From Planctomycetota bacterium (GTDB taxonomy: Bacteria; Planctomycetota; UBA1135; GCA-002686595), in NCBI GenBank assembly GCA_021413885.1, contig JAIOPM010000030.1, positions 1-42,225 on the forward strand: a stretch of DNA of 42,225 bases, written 5' to 3'. The position numbers and the translations under genes were made by a program. Shown here one piece after another: positions 16,405 through 24,897 of the stretch (the first letter of the stretch is position 1; each line of letters begins with the position of its first letter). The notes beneath the pieces were generated by a model. It did no database searches. It was not told the origin of the DNA and worked only from the letters and a program-made list of their open reading frames with translations.

Positions 16405-18495
16405 GTGAAGCACGACGACCCCAACCGCCGACTCGACGAGCTCGCCGTCAACACGTTGCGCACGCTCGCGATGGACGCCGTGCAACAGGCGAACTCCGGT
16501 CACCCGGGCACGCCGATGGCGATGGCGCCCGTCGCGTACTCGTTGTGGCAGAAGAGCCTGCGCTTCGATCCCGCGGATCCGATCTGGCCGAACCGCGATC
16601 GTTTCGTGTTGTCGATGGGGCACGCGTCGACGTTGCTCTACTCGCTCTTGCACGTCACCGGCACGCGCGCCGTCAATCCGAAGTACGAAGTACTCGGACG
16701 CGAGAGCGTGTCGCTCGACGACCTGCGTCGCTTCCGTCAACTCGACTCGCGTTGCGCCGGACATCCGGAGTACCGCTGGACGTCGGGCGTCGAGACGACG
16801 ACCGGTCCGCTCGGCCAAGGTCTCGCGACCAGCGTCGGCATGGCGATCGCGCGCGAGTGGCTCGCGGCACGCTACAACCAGCCGAACTTCGACCTCTTCG
16901 ACTACCGCGTCTACGCGCTCGCCGGCGACGGCTGCATGATGGAAGGCGTCGCCTCGGAAGCGGCGTCGCTCGCGGGGCACTTGAAGCTCGCGAACCTCTG
17001 CTGGATCTACGACAGCAACCGCATCACGATCGAAGGCGACACGTCGCTCGCGTTCAGCGAAGACGTCGCGGCGCGCTTCCAGGGCTACGGCTGGAACGTG
17101 TTGCGCGTCGGCGACGCGAACGATCTCGAGCTCGTCGAACGCGCCTTCGCGTCCGCGCAACGCTGCACCGATCGTCCGACGTTGATCGTCGTCGACAGTC
17201 ACATCGCGTGGGGCTCGCCGAACAAGCAGGACACTCACGGCGCGCACGGCGAACCGCTCGGTGAAGAAGAAGTTCGTCTGACCAAGCGCGGCTACGGTTG
17301 GCCCGAGGACGCGAAGTTCCTGGTGCCCGACGAAGTGCGCGAGCACTTCGCGAACGGCATCGGCAAACGCGGCTCCGACGCGCGCGCCGCGTGGATGAAT
17401 CGTTTCGAGGTCTATCGCGCGGCGTTCCCCGAGCTCGCCGACGAGCTGATGCGCATCCAACGGCGACAACTCCCCGAGGGTTGGGATCGCGAGCTGCCGT
17501 CCTTCCCGACCGATTCGAAAGGCGTCGCGGGCCGCGATGCTTCGGCCAAGGCGTTGAACGCGATCGCGAAGTGCGTCCCGTGGTTCCTCGGCGGCGCCGC
17601 GGACCTCGCGCCTTCGACGAAGACGCGTCTGACCGTCGACGGCGTCGGCGATTTCAGCGCGACCAATCGCGCCGGCCGCAACTTCCATTTCGGCGTTCGC
17701 GAGCACGCGATGCACGCGGTGCTCAACGGACTCTCGCTCTCCAAGCTGCGCCCGTTCGGCGCGGGCTTCTTCATCTTCAGCGACTACGCGCGCCCCGCGA
17801 TTCGCCTGTCGGCGTTGATGGAGCTGCCGGTCGTCCACGTCTTCACGCACGATTCGATCGGCGTCGGCGAGGACGGACCGACGCACCAACCGGTCGAGCA
17901 ACTCGCGTCGTTGCGCGCGATCCCCGGCCTCTTGACGATCCGCCCCGGCGACGCGAACGAAGTCGTCGAAGCGTGGCGGTTGACGATGGAACAACGGCAC
18001 GAGCCGGTCGCGCTCGTCCTTTCGCGTCAGGCGATGCCGACGCTCGATCGCGCGCAGTACGCGGCGGCGAGCGGCCTGCGCCGCGGCGCGTACGTCCTCG
18101 CCGACGCGCCCGGCGGCAAACCGGAAGTGATCCTGATGGCGTCCGGTTCCGAGGTCGCGCTCGTCGTCGCGGCGCACGAAGCGCTCGTCGCCGCCGGCGT
18201 GCGTTCGCGCGTCGTCAGCTTCCCGTGTTGGGAGCTCTTCGAGCGCCAAACGCTCGAGTACAAGCAAAGCGTCCTGCCGAGCGACGTCCGAGCCCGCGTC
18301 GCCGTCGAACAAGCGTCGCCGTTCGGGTGGGAGCGCTACGTCGGCCTCGATGGCCGCGCGCTCGGCATGACGAGCTTCGGCGCGTCCGCGCCGCTCGCGC
18401 ACTTGCAGAAGAAGTTCGGTTTCACGGTCGACGCGGTGGTCGCGGCGGCCAAGCTCCAACTCGTCGCCGAGCCCAAGCAGAGCGTGCACGCGTGA
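16405..18495 (+). CDS. tkt: Transketolase
   Basis: 696 residues, near the family's usual 660-700. Catalytic and cofactor sites are all present: NSGHPGTPMAMAP with His33, the substrate-channel GHASTLLYSLLH, the thiamine-diphosphate motif GDGCMMEGVASEAASLAG ending in YDSNRITIEGD, HFGVREHAM with the catalytic Glu, and HDSIGVGEDGPTHQP. It moves two-carbon ketol units between sugar phosphates in the non-oxidative pentose phosphate pathway; cytoplasmic dimer. Start is GTG 16405, directly before KHDDPNRRLDELAVNTLRTL. It is the first gene of the run tkt, tal-pgi, gnd, zwf on the plus strand, with 106 bases to the next gene. Confidence 0.96.
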   Translation: MKHDDPNRRLDELAVNTLRTLAMDAVQQANSGHPGTPMAMAPVAYSLWQKSLRFDPADPIWPNRDRFVLSMGHASTLLYSLLHVTGTRAVNPKYEVLGRESVSLDDLRRFRQLDSRCAGHPEYRWTSGVETTTGPLGQGLATSVGMAIAREWLAARYNQPNFDLFDYRVYALAGDGCMMEGVASEAASLAGHLKLANLCWIYDSNRITIEGDTSLAFSEDVAARFQGYGWNVLRVGDANDLELVERAFASAQRCTDRPTLIVVDSHIAWGSPNKQDTHGAHGEPLGEEEVRLTKRGYGWPEDAKFLVPDEVREHFANGIGKRGSDARAAWMNRFEVYRAAFPELADELMRIQRRQLPEGWDRELPSFPTDSKGVAGRDASAKALNAIAKCVPWFLGGAADLAPSTKTRLTVDGVGDFSATNRAGRNFHFGVREHAMHAVLNGLSLSKLRPFGAGFFIFSDYARPAIRLSALMELPVVHVFTHDSIGVGEDGPTHQPVEQLASLRAIPGLLTIRPGDANEVVEAWRLTMEQRHEPVALVLSRQAMPTLDRAQYAAASGLRRGAYVLADAPGGKPEVILMASGSEVALVVAAHEALVAAGVRSRVVSFPCWELFERQTLEYKQSVLPSDVRARVAVEQASPFGWERYVGLDGRALGMTSFGASAPLAHLQKKFGFTVDAVVAAAKLQLVAEPKQSVHA

Positions 18496-18528
18496 AGTCG
18501 CCGCGCGCTCGTGAAGTCGGCCCGCGCG
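18491..18528 (+). repeat. Short tandem duplication at the tkt stop codon
   Basis: CGTGAAGTCG occurs at 18491-18500 and 18510-18519, each followed by a similar GC run, giving two imperfect 19-base units; the first contains the tkt TGA. It looks like a slippage duplication. The remaining 73 bases to the next ATG hold a possible TACCCT -10 (18534-18539) and no Shine-Dalgarno. Confidence 0.55.
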
Positions 18529-18601
18529 ACGGATACCCTGCGCGTCGGTCGCGTTTCGCGCCGTCGCTGATCTCCCCGTTCCTCCACGATCTCGCCCAGC
18601 C

Positions 18602-21475
18602 ATGAAGACGAAGAAGGCCCCGTCGCTCTCCAAGAATCCGTTGATCGAGCTCTCCGAACTCGGTCAATCCGTCTGGTTCGACTACATTAAGAAGAGCTTG
18701 ATCGAGTCGGGCGAGCTCGCGCGCATGATCGAGCACGACGGCCTGATGGGCGTGACGTCGAACCCGTCGATCTTCGAGAAGGCGATCGCCGGCTCGAACG
18801 ACTACGACGCGGACCTCGCCGCCGAGCGCGCGAATTGCTTCCGCGATCCGAAGGGCGTCTACGAACGTCTCGCGATCCGCGACATCCAAGCGGCGTGCGA
18901 CGTACTATCCGGCGTCTACACGTCGACCAAGCGTCGCGACGGCTACGTGTCGCTCGAGGTCGCGCCGACGCTCGCGCACGACACGCAAGGCACGTTGGAG
19001 GAAGCGCGTCGTCTGTGGAAGACGGTCCAACGCCCGAACTTGATGGTCAAGGTCCCGGCGACGCCCGCGGGCGTGCCGGCGATCGAGAAGCTGATCAGCG
19101 AAGGCATCAACGTCAACGTGACGCTGCTCTTCGCGGTCGATGCGTACCTCGCGGTCGCGCGTGCGTATGTGCGCGGGCTCGAGGCGTTCGCGAAGAAGGG
19201 CGGGCCGGTCGCGCGCGTGGCGAGCGTCGCCAGCTTCTTCGTCTCGCGCATCGACACGGCGCTCGATCCGTTGCTCGACCTGAAGATGAAGACCGCGCCG
19301 ACCAACGCGCAGCGCGAACTCGCCGGGATGTTGCGCGGCAAGGCCGCGATCGCGAACGCCAAGCTCGCGTACGCCGAGTACGAGAAGCTGCTCGCGACCA
19401 AGGAATGGCAGAAGCTCGCCAAACGCGGTGCGATGCCGCAGCGCCTGTTGTGGGCGAGCACCAGCACGAAGAACCCGCGCTACCGCGACGTGGTCTACGC
19501 GGAGGAACTCGTCGGCAAGGACACCGTCGACACAATGCCGCCGCAAACCTTCGAAGCGTTCCGCGACCACGGCCGCGCGCGCGCGACGTTGAACGAAGGC
19601 GTCGACGACGCGCGTGCGACGCTGGACGCGATCGACGGCCTCGGCGTCGACTTCGGCGCGGTGACGTCGAAGTTGCTCGACGACGGCGTCGCGCTCTTCG
19701 CCGACGCGTTCGAGAAGTTGATCGGCGCCGTGCGCGCGCACGCGAAGCCCGTCGACGGTCCGCGCCTGTGCGCCGAGCTGCCGACCGGTCTCGCGAGTGC
19801 GGTCGACGCGACGCTCGCCGGTTGGGCGAACGGGAACAAGACGCGGCGCCTCTGGAACAAGGACGCGTCGCTGTGGACCAACGGCGACGAAGCGCAGTGG
19901 CTCGGTTGGCTCGACATCGTCGACCAACAGCGCGGCGAGCTCGCGAAGTTCGCCAAGCTCGCGAACGAGCTGAAGGGCGGCGCGTTCAAGCACTGCCTGC
20001 TGCTCGGCATGGGTGGCTCGAGCCTCGGGCCGGAAGTCTTGAAGTACACGTTCGGGAAGCACAAGGGCTTCCCCGAGCTCCTCGTGCTCGACTCGACCGA
20101 TCCGCAACAGCTGCGCGCGTTCGAGAAGCAAATCGACTACGCGAAGACGATCTTCATCGTCGCGTCGAAGTCGGGCAGCACGCTCGAGCCCAACATCTTC
20201 AAGCAGTACTTCTTCGAACGCGCGAAGGAAGAGCTCGGGGCGGAACGCGCCGGCGCGCAGTTCATCGCGATCACCGATCCCGGTTCGAACATGCAGAAGG
20301 TCGCGGAGGCCGATCATTTCGGCCGCGTCTTCTTCGGCGTGAAGACGATCGGCGGACGTTACTCGGTCCTCTCGGACTTCGGCATGATCCCCGCGGCGAT
20401 CAGCGGCATCGACGTCGCGACGTTGCTCGAGCGCGCGGCGGAGATGGCGCGAGCGTGCGGACCGGAAGTCGCTCCGAAGTCGAATCCGGGCGTGATGCTC
20501 GGCGCGATCCTCGGCACGGCGGCGCGCATGGGCCGCGACAAGTTGACGATCGTCGCGAGTCCGTCGCTGAGTCACCTCGGCGCGTGGCTCGAGCAGTTGA
20601 TCGCCGAATCGACCGGCAAGGAAGGCAAGGCGATCGTGCCGCTCGAGGGCGAGGAACTCGCGCACCCCGACGCGTACGGCGACGATCGCGTCTTCGTCTA
20701 CCTCTCGGTTGCCGCGGACATCGACGCGAAGCAGCGCAAGCGGCTCGCCGCGCTCGAAGCCGCCGGGCAACCGGTGGTGCGCATCGAACTCGCCGACACC
20801 TACGACCTCGCCGCGGAGTTCTTCCGTTGGGAGATCGCGACCGCGGTCGCGGGCGAAGTGCTCGGCATCCACCCGTTCAACCAACCGGACGTCGAAGCGA
20901 GCAAGCTCGAGACGAAGAAGCTCACTTCCGCCTACGAGGAAACCGGCAGTCTGCCGAGCGAAGCGCCGTTCTTCACTGAGGGCGGTATCGCGCTCTTCAC
21001 CGACGAACGCAACGCGGCCGAGCTGCGCGCCGCGACGAAGAAGCCGTCGCTCGTCGGCTACTTGCACGCGCACTTCGGGCGCGTCCGTCCCGGCGATTAC
21101 GTCGCGTTGCTCGCGTACGTCGAGATGAATCCCGCCAACGAGCAGCACCTCGCCGCGACGCGTCTGCGCATCCGCGACTCGAAGCGAGTGGCGACGTGCC
21201 TCGGCTTCGGGCCGCGTTTCCTGCACTCGACCGGTCAGGCCTACAAAGGCGGGCCGCAGAGCTGCGTCGTCGTGCAGATCACGTGCGACGACGCGCGCGA
21301 TCTCGGCGTGCCGAACCAGAAGTACACCTTCGGCGTGGTCAAGGCGGCGCAAGCGCGCGGCGATTTCGCCGTGCTCGCCGAACGCGGACGGCGCGCGTTG
21401 CGCGTCCACCTCGGCAAGGACGTGAAGAAGGGCCTCGCCAAGCTCGGCGAAGCGATCAAGAAGGCGCTGCGCTGA
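18602..21475 (+). CDS. tal-pgi: Bifunctional transaldolase / glucose-6-phosphate isomerase fusion
   Basis: 957 residues. Residues about 10-375 are a transaldolase: GVTSNPSIFEKAI, then NLMVKVPATPAG with the Schiff-base Lys150, NVTLLFAVDAY and RLLWASTSTKNP. Residues about 385-957 are a phosphoglucose isomerase with two SIS-type halves: LLLGMGGSSLGPEVL near 460, VASKSGSTLEPN near 520 and GIHPFNQPDVEASK near 760. Such natural tal-pgi fusions are known in several bacterial groups; the fusion joins glycolysis entry (glucose 6-P/fructose 6-P) to the non-oxidative pentose pathway, both meeting at fructose 6-phosphate. No internal stop or frameshift is seen. Cytoplasmic. It lies between tkt and gnd. 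Confidence 0.95.
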   Translation: MKTKKAPSLSKNPLIELSELGQSVWFDYIKKSLIESGELARMIEHDGLMGVTSNPSIFEKAIAGSNDYDADLAAERANCFRDPKGVYERLAIRDIQAACDVLSGVYTSTKRRDGYVSLEVAPTLAHDTQGTLEEARRLWKTVQRPNLMVKVPATPAGVPAIEKLISEGINVNVTLLFAVDAYLAVARAYVRGLEAFAKKGGPVARVASVASFFVSRIDTALDPLLDLKMKTAPTNAQRELAGMLRGKAAIANAKLAYAEYEKLLATKEWQKLAKRGAMPQRLLWASTSTKNPRYRDVVYAEELVGKDTVDTMPPQTFEAFRDHGRARATLNEGVDDARATLDAIDGLGVDFGAVTSKLLDDGVALFADAFEKLIGAVRAHAKPVDGPRLCAELPTGLASAVDATLAGWANGNKTRRLWNKDASLWTNGDEAQWLGWLDIVDQQRGELAKFAKLANELKGGAFKHCLLLGMGGSSLGPEVLKYTFGKHKGFPELLVLDSTDPQQLRAFEKQIDYAKTIFIVASKSGSTLEPNIFKQYFFERAKEELGAERAGAQFIAITDPGSNMQKVAEADHFGRVFFGVKTIGGRYSVLSDFGMIPAAISGIDVATLLERAAEMARACGPEVAPKSNPGVMLGAILGTAARMGRDKLTIVASPSLSHLGAWLEQLIAESTGKEGKAIVPLEGEELAHPDAYGDDRVFVYLSVAADIDAKQRKRLAALEAAGQPVVRIELADTYDLAAEFFRWEIATAVAGEVLGIHPFNQPDVEASKLETKKLTSAYEETGSLPSEAPFFTEGGIALFTDERNAAELRAATKKPSLVGYLHAHFGRVRPGDYVALLAYVEMNPANEQHLAATRLRIRDSKRVATCLGFGPRFLHSTGQAYKGGPQSCVVVQITCDDARDLGVPNQKYTFGVVKAAQARGDFAVLAERGRRALRVHLGKDVKKGLAKLGEAIKKALR

Positions 21476-21507
21476 ACGCGGCGTTCGATGAATAGGAGCC
21501 TCGACAC

Positions 21508-22491
21508 ATGAAGATCGGAATGGTCGGCCTCGGCCGCATGGGCGGCAACATGGCGCGGCGCTTGATCCGCGGCGGACACCAAGTCGCCGGTTACGCGCAG
21601 TCGAAGGAAAACGTCGACGCGCTCGCACCGCACGGCGTCGAAGGTGCGTACTCGCTCGCGGAGCTCGTGAAGAAGCTCCCGTCGCCGCGTATCGTCTGGT
21701 TGATGGTGCCGTCCGGCGAAGCGACGGAGCAATCCGTGCGCGACGTCGGTGCGTTGCTCTCCGCCGGCGACGTCGTGATCGACGGCGGCAACAGCTTCTT
21801 CAAGGACGACGTGCGTCGCGGCAAGGAGCTCGCGAAGAAGGGCATCCTCTACGTCGACGTCGGCACGTCCGGCGGCGTGTGGGGCATCGAGCGCGGCTAC
21901 TGCCTGATGATCGGCGGCGATCCGCGCGCGATCGAGATGTTGACGCCGATCTTCCGCACGCTCGCGCCCGGTCGCGGCGACGTCGCGCCTTCGCCCGGTC
22001 GCGAGAAGCGTCGCAGCAGCGCGGAAGAAGGCTTCCTGCACTGCGGCCCGGTCGGCGCCGGCCACTTCGTGAAGATGATCCACAACGGGATCGAGTACGG
22101 GATCATGCAGGCGTACGCCGAGGGACTCGACGTGATGCGCTCGGCGTCGAAGCCCGAAGTTCCCGCCGACCAACGCTTCGACTTCGATCTCGCCGACGTC
22201 ACCGAGTTGTGGCGCCGCGGCAGCGTGGTCGGTTCGTGGTTGCTCGACCTCACCGCGATGGCGCTCGCCGAGAGCCCGAACCTCGAGGAGTACTCGGGCT
22301 TCGTGCAGGATTCCGGCGAAGGCCGTTGGACCGTGCAGACGGCGATCGAAGAAGCGGTGCCGGCCGAAGTGCTGACCGCCGCGCTCTACACGCGTTTCCG
22401 TTCGCGCCAAGAACACACCTTCGCGGAGAAGGTGATCTCGGCGATGCGCAAGCAGTTCGGCGGGCACGTCGAGCCGCCGAAGAAGGGTTGA
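21508..22491 (+). CDS. gnd: 6-phosphogluconate dehydrogenase, decarboxylating, short form
   Basis: 327 residues, matching the short (about 300-330) class of the family, which is generally NAD-preferring, as opposed to the 470-residue NADP class. Seen: nucleotide-binding [15 protein letters not shown] (5-19), [15 protein letters not shown], the substrate motif [21 protein letters not shown], and [21 protein letters not shown] with the catalytic Lys and Asn. It converts 6-phosphogluconate to ribulose 5-phosphate and CO2. A good Shine-Dalgarno (TAGGAG, 21493-21498) fixes the ATG at 21508. It lies 32 bases after tal-pgi and 17 bases before zwf, clearly one operon. Cofactor preference is inferred from length class only. 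Confidence 0.94.
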   Translation: MKIGMVGLGRMGGNMARRLIRGGHQVAGYAQSKENVDALAPHGVEGAYSLAELVKKLPSPRIVWLMVPSGEATEQSVRDVGALLSAGDVVIDGGNSFFKDDVRRGKELAKKGILYVDVGTSGGVWGIERGYCLMIGGDPRAIEMLTPIFRTLAPGRGDVAPSPGREKRRSSAEEGFLHCGPVGAGHFVKMIHNGIEYGIMQAYAEGLDVMRSASKPEVPADQRFDFDLADVTELWRRGSVVGSWLLDLTAMALAESPNLEEYSGFVQDSGEGRWTVQTAIEEAVPAEVLTAALYTRFRSRQEHTFAEKVISAMRKQFGGHVEPPKKG

Positions 22492-22508
22492 GCGTCTCGA
22501 CGCGCGCC

Positions 22509-24029
22509 ATGTCGAACCAAGAACGCGGTGCCGGTCACGCCGTCCCGCCGTGCGCGCTGGTGATCTTCGGCGCGGCGGGGGACCTGACCAAGCGCAAGCT
22601 GATCCCGGCGCTCTACAACCTCGCGCGGCAGAAGCTCTTGCCCGACGAGTTCGCGATCGTCGGTTGCGCACGCGCCGAGCTCGACACCGCGGCCTTCCGC
22701 GCGCAGATCGCGAGCGAGATCGAGCGCCACGTGCCCGGCACGTTCGACCCCGAACTCTGGAAGTGGATCGAGGCGCGCCTCTACTACGTCTCCGGCGATT
22801 TCGGCGAGCCGCACACGTTCCCCAAGTTGAAGGAGCAGCTCGCGGACCTCGAGAAGCGTCACGGCACGCGCGGCAACCTGCTCTTCTACCTCGCGACCGC
22901 GCCGGACTTCTTCGCGCCGATCGCGACGGCGTTGCGCGATCACGGCTTGGTGGACGAGTCGGGCGGACTCTGGCGGCGCGTGATCGTCGAGAAGCCGTTC
23001 GGCCGCGACCTCGCCAGCGCCAAGGCGCTCAACGCCAACTTGCTCGCGGTGCTCGCCGAGAAGCAGATCTACCGCATCGATCACTACCTCGGCAAAGAGA
23101 CCGTCCAGAACATCCTGGTCTTCCGCTTCGCGAACGGGATCTTCGAGCCGATCTGGAATCGTCGCTACGTCGACCACGTGCAGATCACGGTGTCGGAGAC
23201 GCTCGGCGTCGAGAAGCGCGGTGGCTACTACGATCGCGCAGGCTGCATGCGCGACATGGTGCCGAACCACATCTTCCAATTGATCTCGCTGGTCGCGATG
23301 GAGCCGCCGATCTCGTTCGACGCCGACGCGGTGCGCGACGAGCAATCGAAAGTGCTGCGCGCGATCCATCCGCCGACGCCGGAGGACGTGCTCTCGTCCG
23401 CGGTGCGAGGTCAGTACGGCGCGGGCGGCATCAACGGTCGCGCGTTGCCCGACTACCGCGCGGAAACCGGCGTTCCGCCGAGCTCGCACACCGAGACGTT
23501 CGTTGCGATGAAGCTCGCGATCGACAGTTGGCGCTGGAACGGCGTGCCGTTCTATCTGCGCGTCGGCAAGGCGCTCGCCGCGCGCAAGACCGAGATCACG
23601 ATCCGCTTCCGCAAGCCGCCGCTCGTGCTGTTCCGCAACACCACCGTCGGCGACCTGCATCCGAACGACCTCGTGATCCACGTGCAGCCGAAGGAAGGTA
23701 TCTCGCTGCGCTTCGGCGCGAAGGTGCCGGGCGCGCGGCTCGAGCTCGGCGGCGTCGACATGGAGTTCGACTACGCCGAACGCTTCGGCGCGACGCCGGC
23801 GACCGGATACGAGCGACTGCTCTACGACGCGATGCTCGGCGATCAGACGCTCTTCCAACGCGCCGACATGGTCGAGGCGAGTTGGAGCGTCGTCGCTCCG
23901 ATCCTCGACGTCTGGCAAGCGTTGCCGCCCCGCGGTTTCCCGAACTACGCCGCCGGAACGTGGGGCCCGCGCGAGGCCGAGCTGATGCTCGAACGCGACG
24001 GCCGCAGCTGGCGACCGATCGAAGCGTGA
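22509..24029 (+). CDS. zwf: Glucose-6-phosphate 1-dehydrogenase
   Basis: 506 residues. N-terminal [18 protein letters not shown] (the G-A-A-G-D-L nucleotide-binding loop), EKPFGRDL, the diagnostic active-site motif [14 protein letters not shown] with the catalytic His, and the C-terminal half with [12 protein letters not shown] and [13 protein letters not shown] all fit Zwf. It oxidises glucose 6-phosphate to 6-phosphoglucono-lactone with reduction of NADP(+), the main NADPH source of the pathway. An open frame continues upstream through gnd, but ATG 22509 is 17 bases after the gnd stop and opens directly before the conserved domain. It is the last gene of the pentose-phosphate run; no lactonase gene (pgl) accompanies it. 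Confidence 0.95.
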   Translation: MSNQERGAGHAVPPCALVIFGAAGDLTKRKLIPALYNLARQKLLPDEFAIVGCARAELDTAAFRAQIASEIERHVPGTFDPELWKWIEARLYYVSGDFGEPHTFPKLKEQLADLEKRHGTRGNLLFYLATAPDFFAPIATALRDHGLVDESGGLWRRVIVEKPFGRDLASAKALNANLLAVLAEKQIYRIDHYLGKETVQNILVFRFANGIFEPIWNRRYVDHVQITVSETLGVEKRGGYYDRAGCMRDMVPNHIFQLISLVAMEPPISFDADAVRDEQSKVLRAIHPPTPEDVLSSAVRGQYGAGGINGRALPDYRAETGVPPSSHTETFVAMKLAIDSWRWNGVPFYLRVGKALAARKTEITIRFRKPPLVLFRNTTVGDLHPNDLVIHVQPKEGISLRFGAKVPGARLELGGVDMEFDYAERFGATPATGYERLLYDAMLGDQTLFQRADMVEASWSVVAPILDVWQALPPRGFPNYAAGTWGPREAELMLERDGRSWRPIEA

Positions 24030-24088
24030 GCTGAGCGACGCCGGGCGTGGGCTCGCGCAAACCGTCCTGACGACCCGAAGAATGCCGG

Positions 24089-24117
24089 TTGACACGACTA
24101 GACGACCGGTCTACTCT
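24089..24117 (+). promoter_or_regulatory. Promoter of the TetR-family gene (TTGACA-N17-TACTCT)
   Basis: A textbook sigma-70-type promoter: TTGACA at 24089-24094, a 17-base spacer and TACTCT at 24112-24117. The start point would be near 24124, four bases before the ATG. The spacer contains the 15-bp operator described separately, so repressor binding would cover the -10 box. The best promoter match in the window. Confidence 0.75.
24099..24113. promoter_or_regulatory. Operator O1, TetR-family box
   Basis: TAGACGACCGGTCTA, a near-palindrome with TAGAC/GTCTA arms, placed between -35 and -10 of the regulator's own promoter. A copy with one base changed stands before the efflux operon. The shape resembles TAGAC...GTCTA boxes reported for NemR-type regulators. 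Confidence 0.75.
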
Positions 24118-24127
24118 CCGCGCCCTC

Positions 24128-24730
24128 ATGCTTCCGACCCAGAAGGACACGGGCACGCGCGACAAGCTCCTCGAAGCCGGCGCCCAAGCGATCGCCGCCA
24201 AGAGCTTCAACGCCTGCGGCCTCGCCGAGATCCTCGCTGCGGCCGGGGTGCCGAAGGGATCCTTCTACCACTACTTCGCGTCGAAGGAGGACTTCGGCGT
24301 CGCGCTGATCGACCGCGCGTGCGCCGAGTACGCCGAGTTCCTCGAGCCGATGCTCGGCGATGCGAACCGCACGCCGCTCGAACGTCTGCGCGTCGTGTTC
24401 GAGCAGAGCCGCGAGGAGTGCCTGCAGGTCGGCGCGTCGCGGCAGTGCTTGATCCCGAAGCTCGCGCTCGAGACCTCGCAGCTCAGCGATCCCGTCCACG
24501 CCGCGGTGAAGCGCGCCTACCAGAAGTGGAGCGCGTTGCTCGCCGCGGTGATCCGCGAAGGCCAGCAGCGCGGCGAGATCGACCGCACGCACGAAGCGGA
24601 GCGCCTCGCCAACGTCCTCGTGATGATGTGGGAAGGCGCGACGATGCGCGTGCAGATCGATCGCAGTCTCCAACCCGTCGACGACTTCTTGGTCTTCGCT
24701 TTCGATTCGCTGCTGAAGAGTCGCAGCTGA
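24128..24730 (+). CDS. TetR/AcrR-family repressor, NemR-like
   Basis: 200 residues. The N-terminal helix-turn-helix reads NACGLAEILAAAGVPKGSFYHYFASKEDF (28-56), the canonical TetR recognition block. The C-terminal ligand domain (about 75-190) follows the NemR/AcuR pattern. Cys107 in SRQCLIPKLALE lines up, from my memory of the E. coli sequence, with the electrophile-sensing Cys106 of NemR, while the position of NemR Lys175 is Gln here (RVQIDRS). Two near-identical operators, one in its own promoter and one before the efflux genes, argue that it represses itself and the pump until an inducer binds. Start ATG 24128 follows from the promoter; an earlier in-frame TTG overlaps the -35 box and is rejected. 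Confidence 0.9.
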   Translation: MLPTQKDTGTRDKLLEAGAQAIAAKSFNACGLAEILAAAGVPKGSFYHYFASKEDFGVALIDRACAEYAEFLEPMLGDANRTPLERLRVVFEQSREECLQVGASRQCLIPKLALETSQLSDPVHAAVKRAYQKWSALLAAVIREGQQRGEIDRTHEAERLANVLVMMWEGATMRVQIDRSLQPVDDFLVFAFDSLLKSRS

Positions 24731-24752
24731 ATCAGCCCGTTCGTTCCATCTA

Positions 24753-24770
24753 GCGGTCCGTTCGGGCCGC
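24753..24770 (+). terminator. Hairpin after the tetR gene
   Basis: GCGGTCC-GTTC-GGGCCGC forms a seven-pair stem (one G-U) with a four-base loop, 22 bases after the stop codon. There is no T-run, so termination would be weak or factor-assisted. It ends two bases before operator O2. Confidence 0.4.
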
Positions 24771-24772
24771 AC

Positions 24773-24791
24773 TAGACGACCAGTCTACTCA
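24773..24791 (+). promoter_or_regulatory. Operator O2 with -10 box, efflux operon promoter
   Basis: TAGACGACCAGTCTA at 24773-24787 differs from O1 by one base. TACTCA (24786-24791) overlaps its right end in the same arrangement as in O1, making it the likely -10; the -35 position is a poor match, so this promoter may be weaker. Binding of the TetR-family protein would block it. Confidence 0.7.
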
Positions 24792-24813
24792 CTCGCATTT
24801 CATCGACCTCGCC

Positions 24814-24897
24814 ATGCAAACTCAGCACTTCCGCCTCCGCCCGCTCGGGCTCGCTTCGTCGTTCGCCCCGTCGTTCGAAGGAGGGCCGCAAGCGTGA
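24814..24897 (+). CDS. Candidate 27-residue leader peptide overlapping the adaptor gene
   Basis: ATG 24814 opens a frame of 27 codons (starts MQTQHFRLRPLGL) whose TGA at 24895-24897 overlaps the adaptor's GTG start (GTGA), the same coupling used by other genes here. It starts about 17 bases after the predicted transcript start and contains the adaptor's strong AAGGAGG (24878-24884). No Shine-Dalgarno of its own and no recognisable motif. It could be a chance frame in GC-rich DNA; translation through it would expose or mask the adaptor's ribosome site. Confidence 0.35.
   Translation: MQTQHFRLRPLGLASSFAPSFEGGPQA

Noticed and set aside
16074..16463. N-terminal extension of the ROK kinase
   Set aside because: No conserved sequence, overlaps the tkt start, and AGGAG precedes the ATG at 16073 just before the kinase motif.
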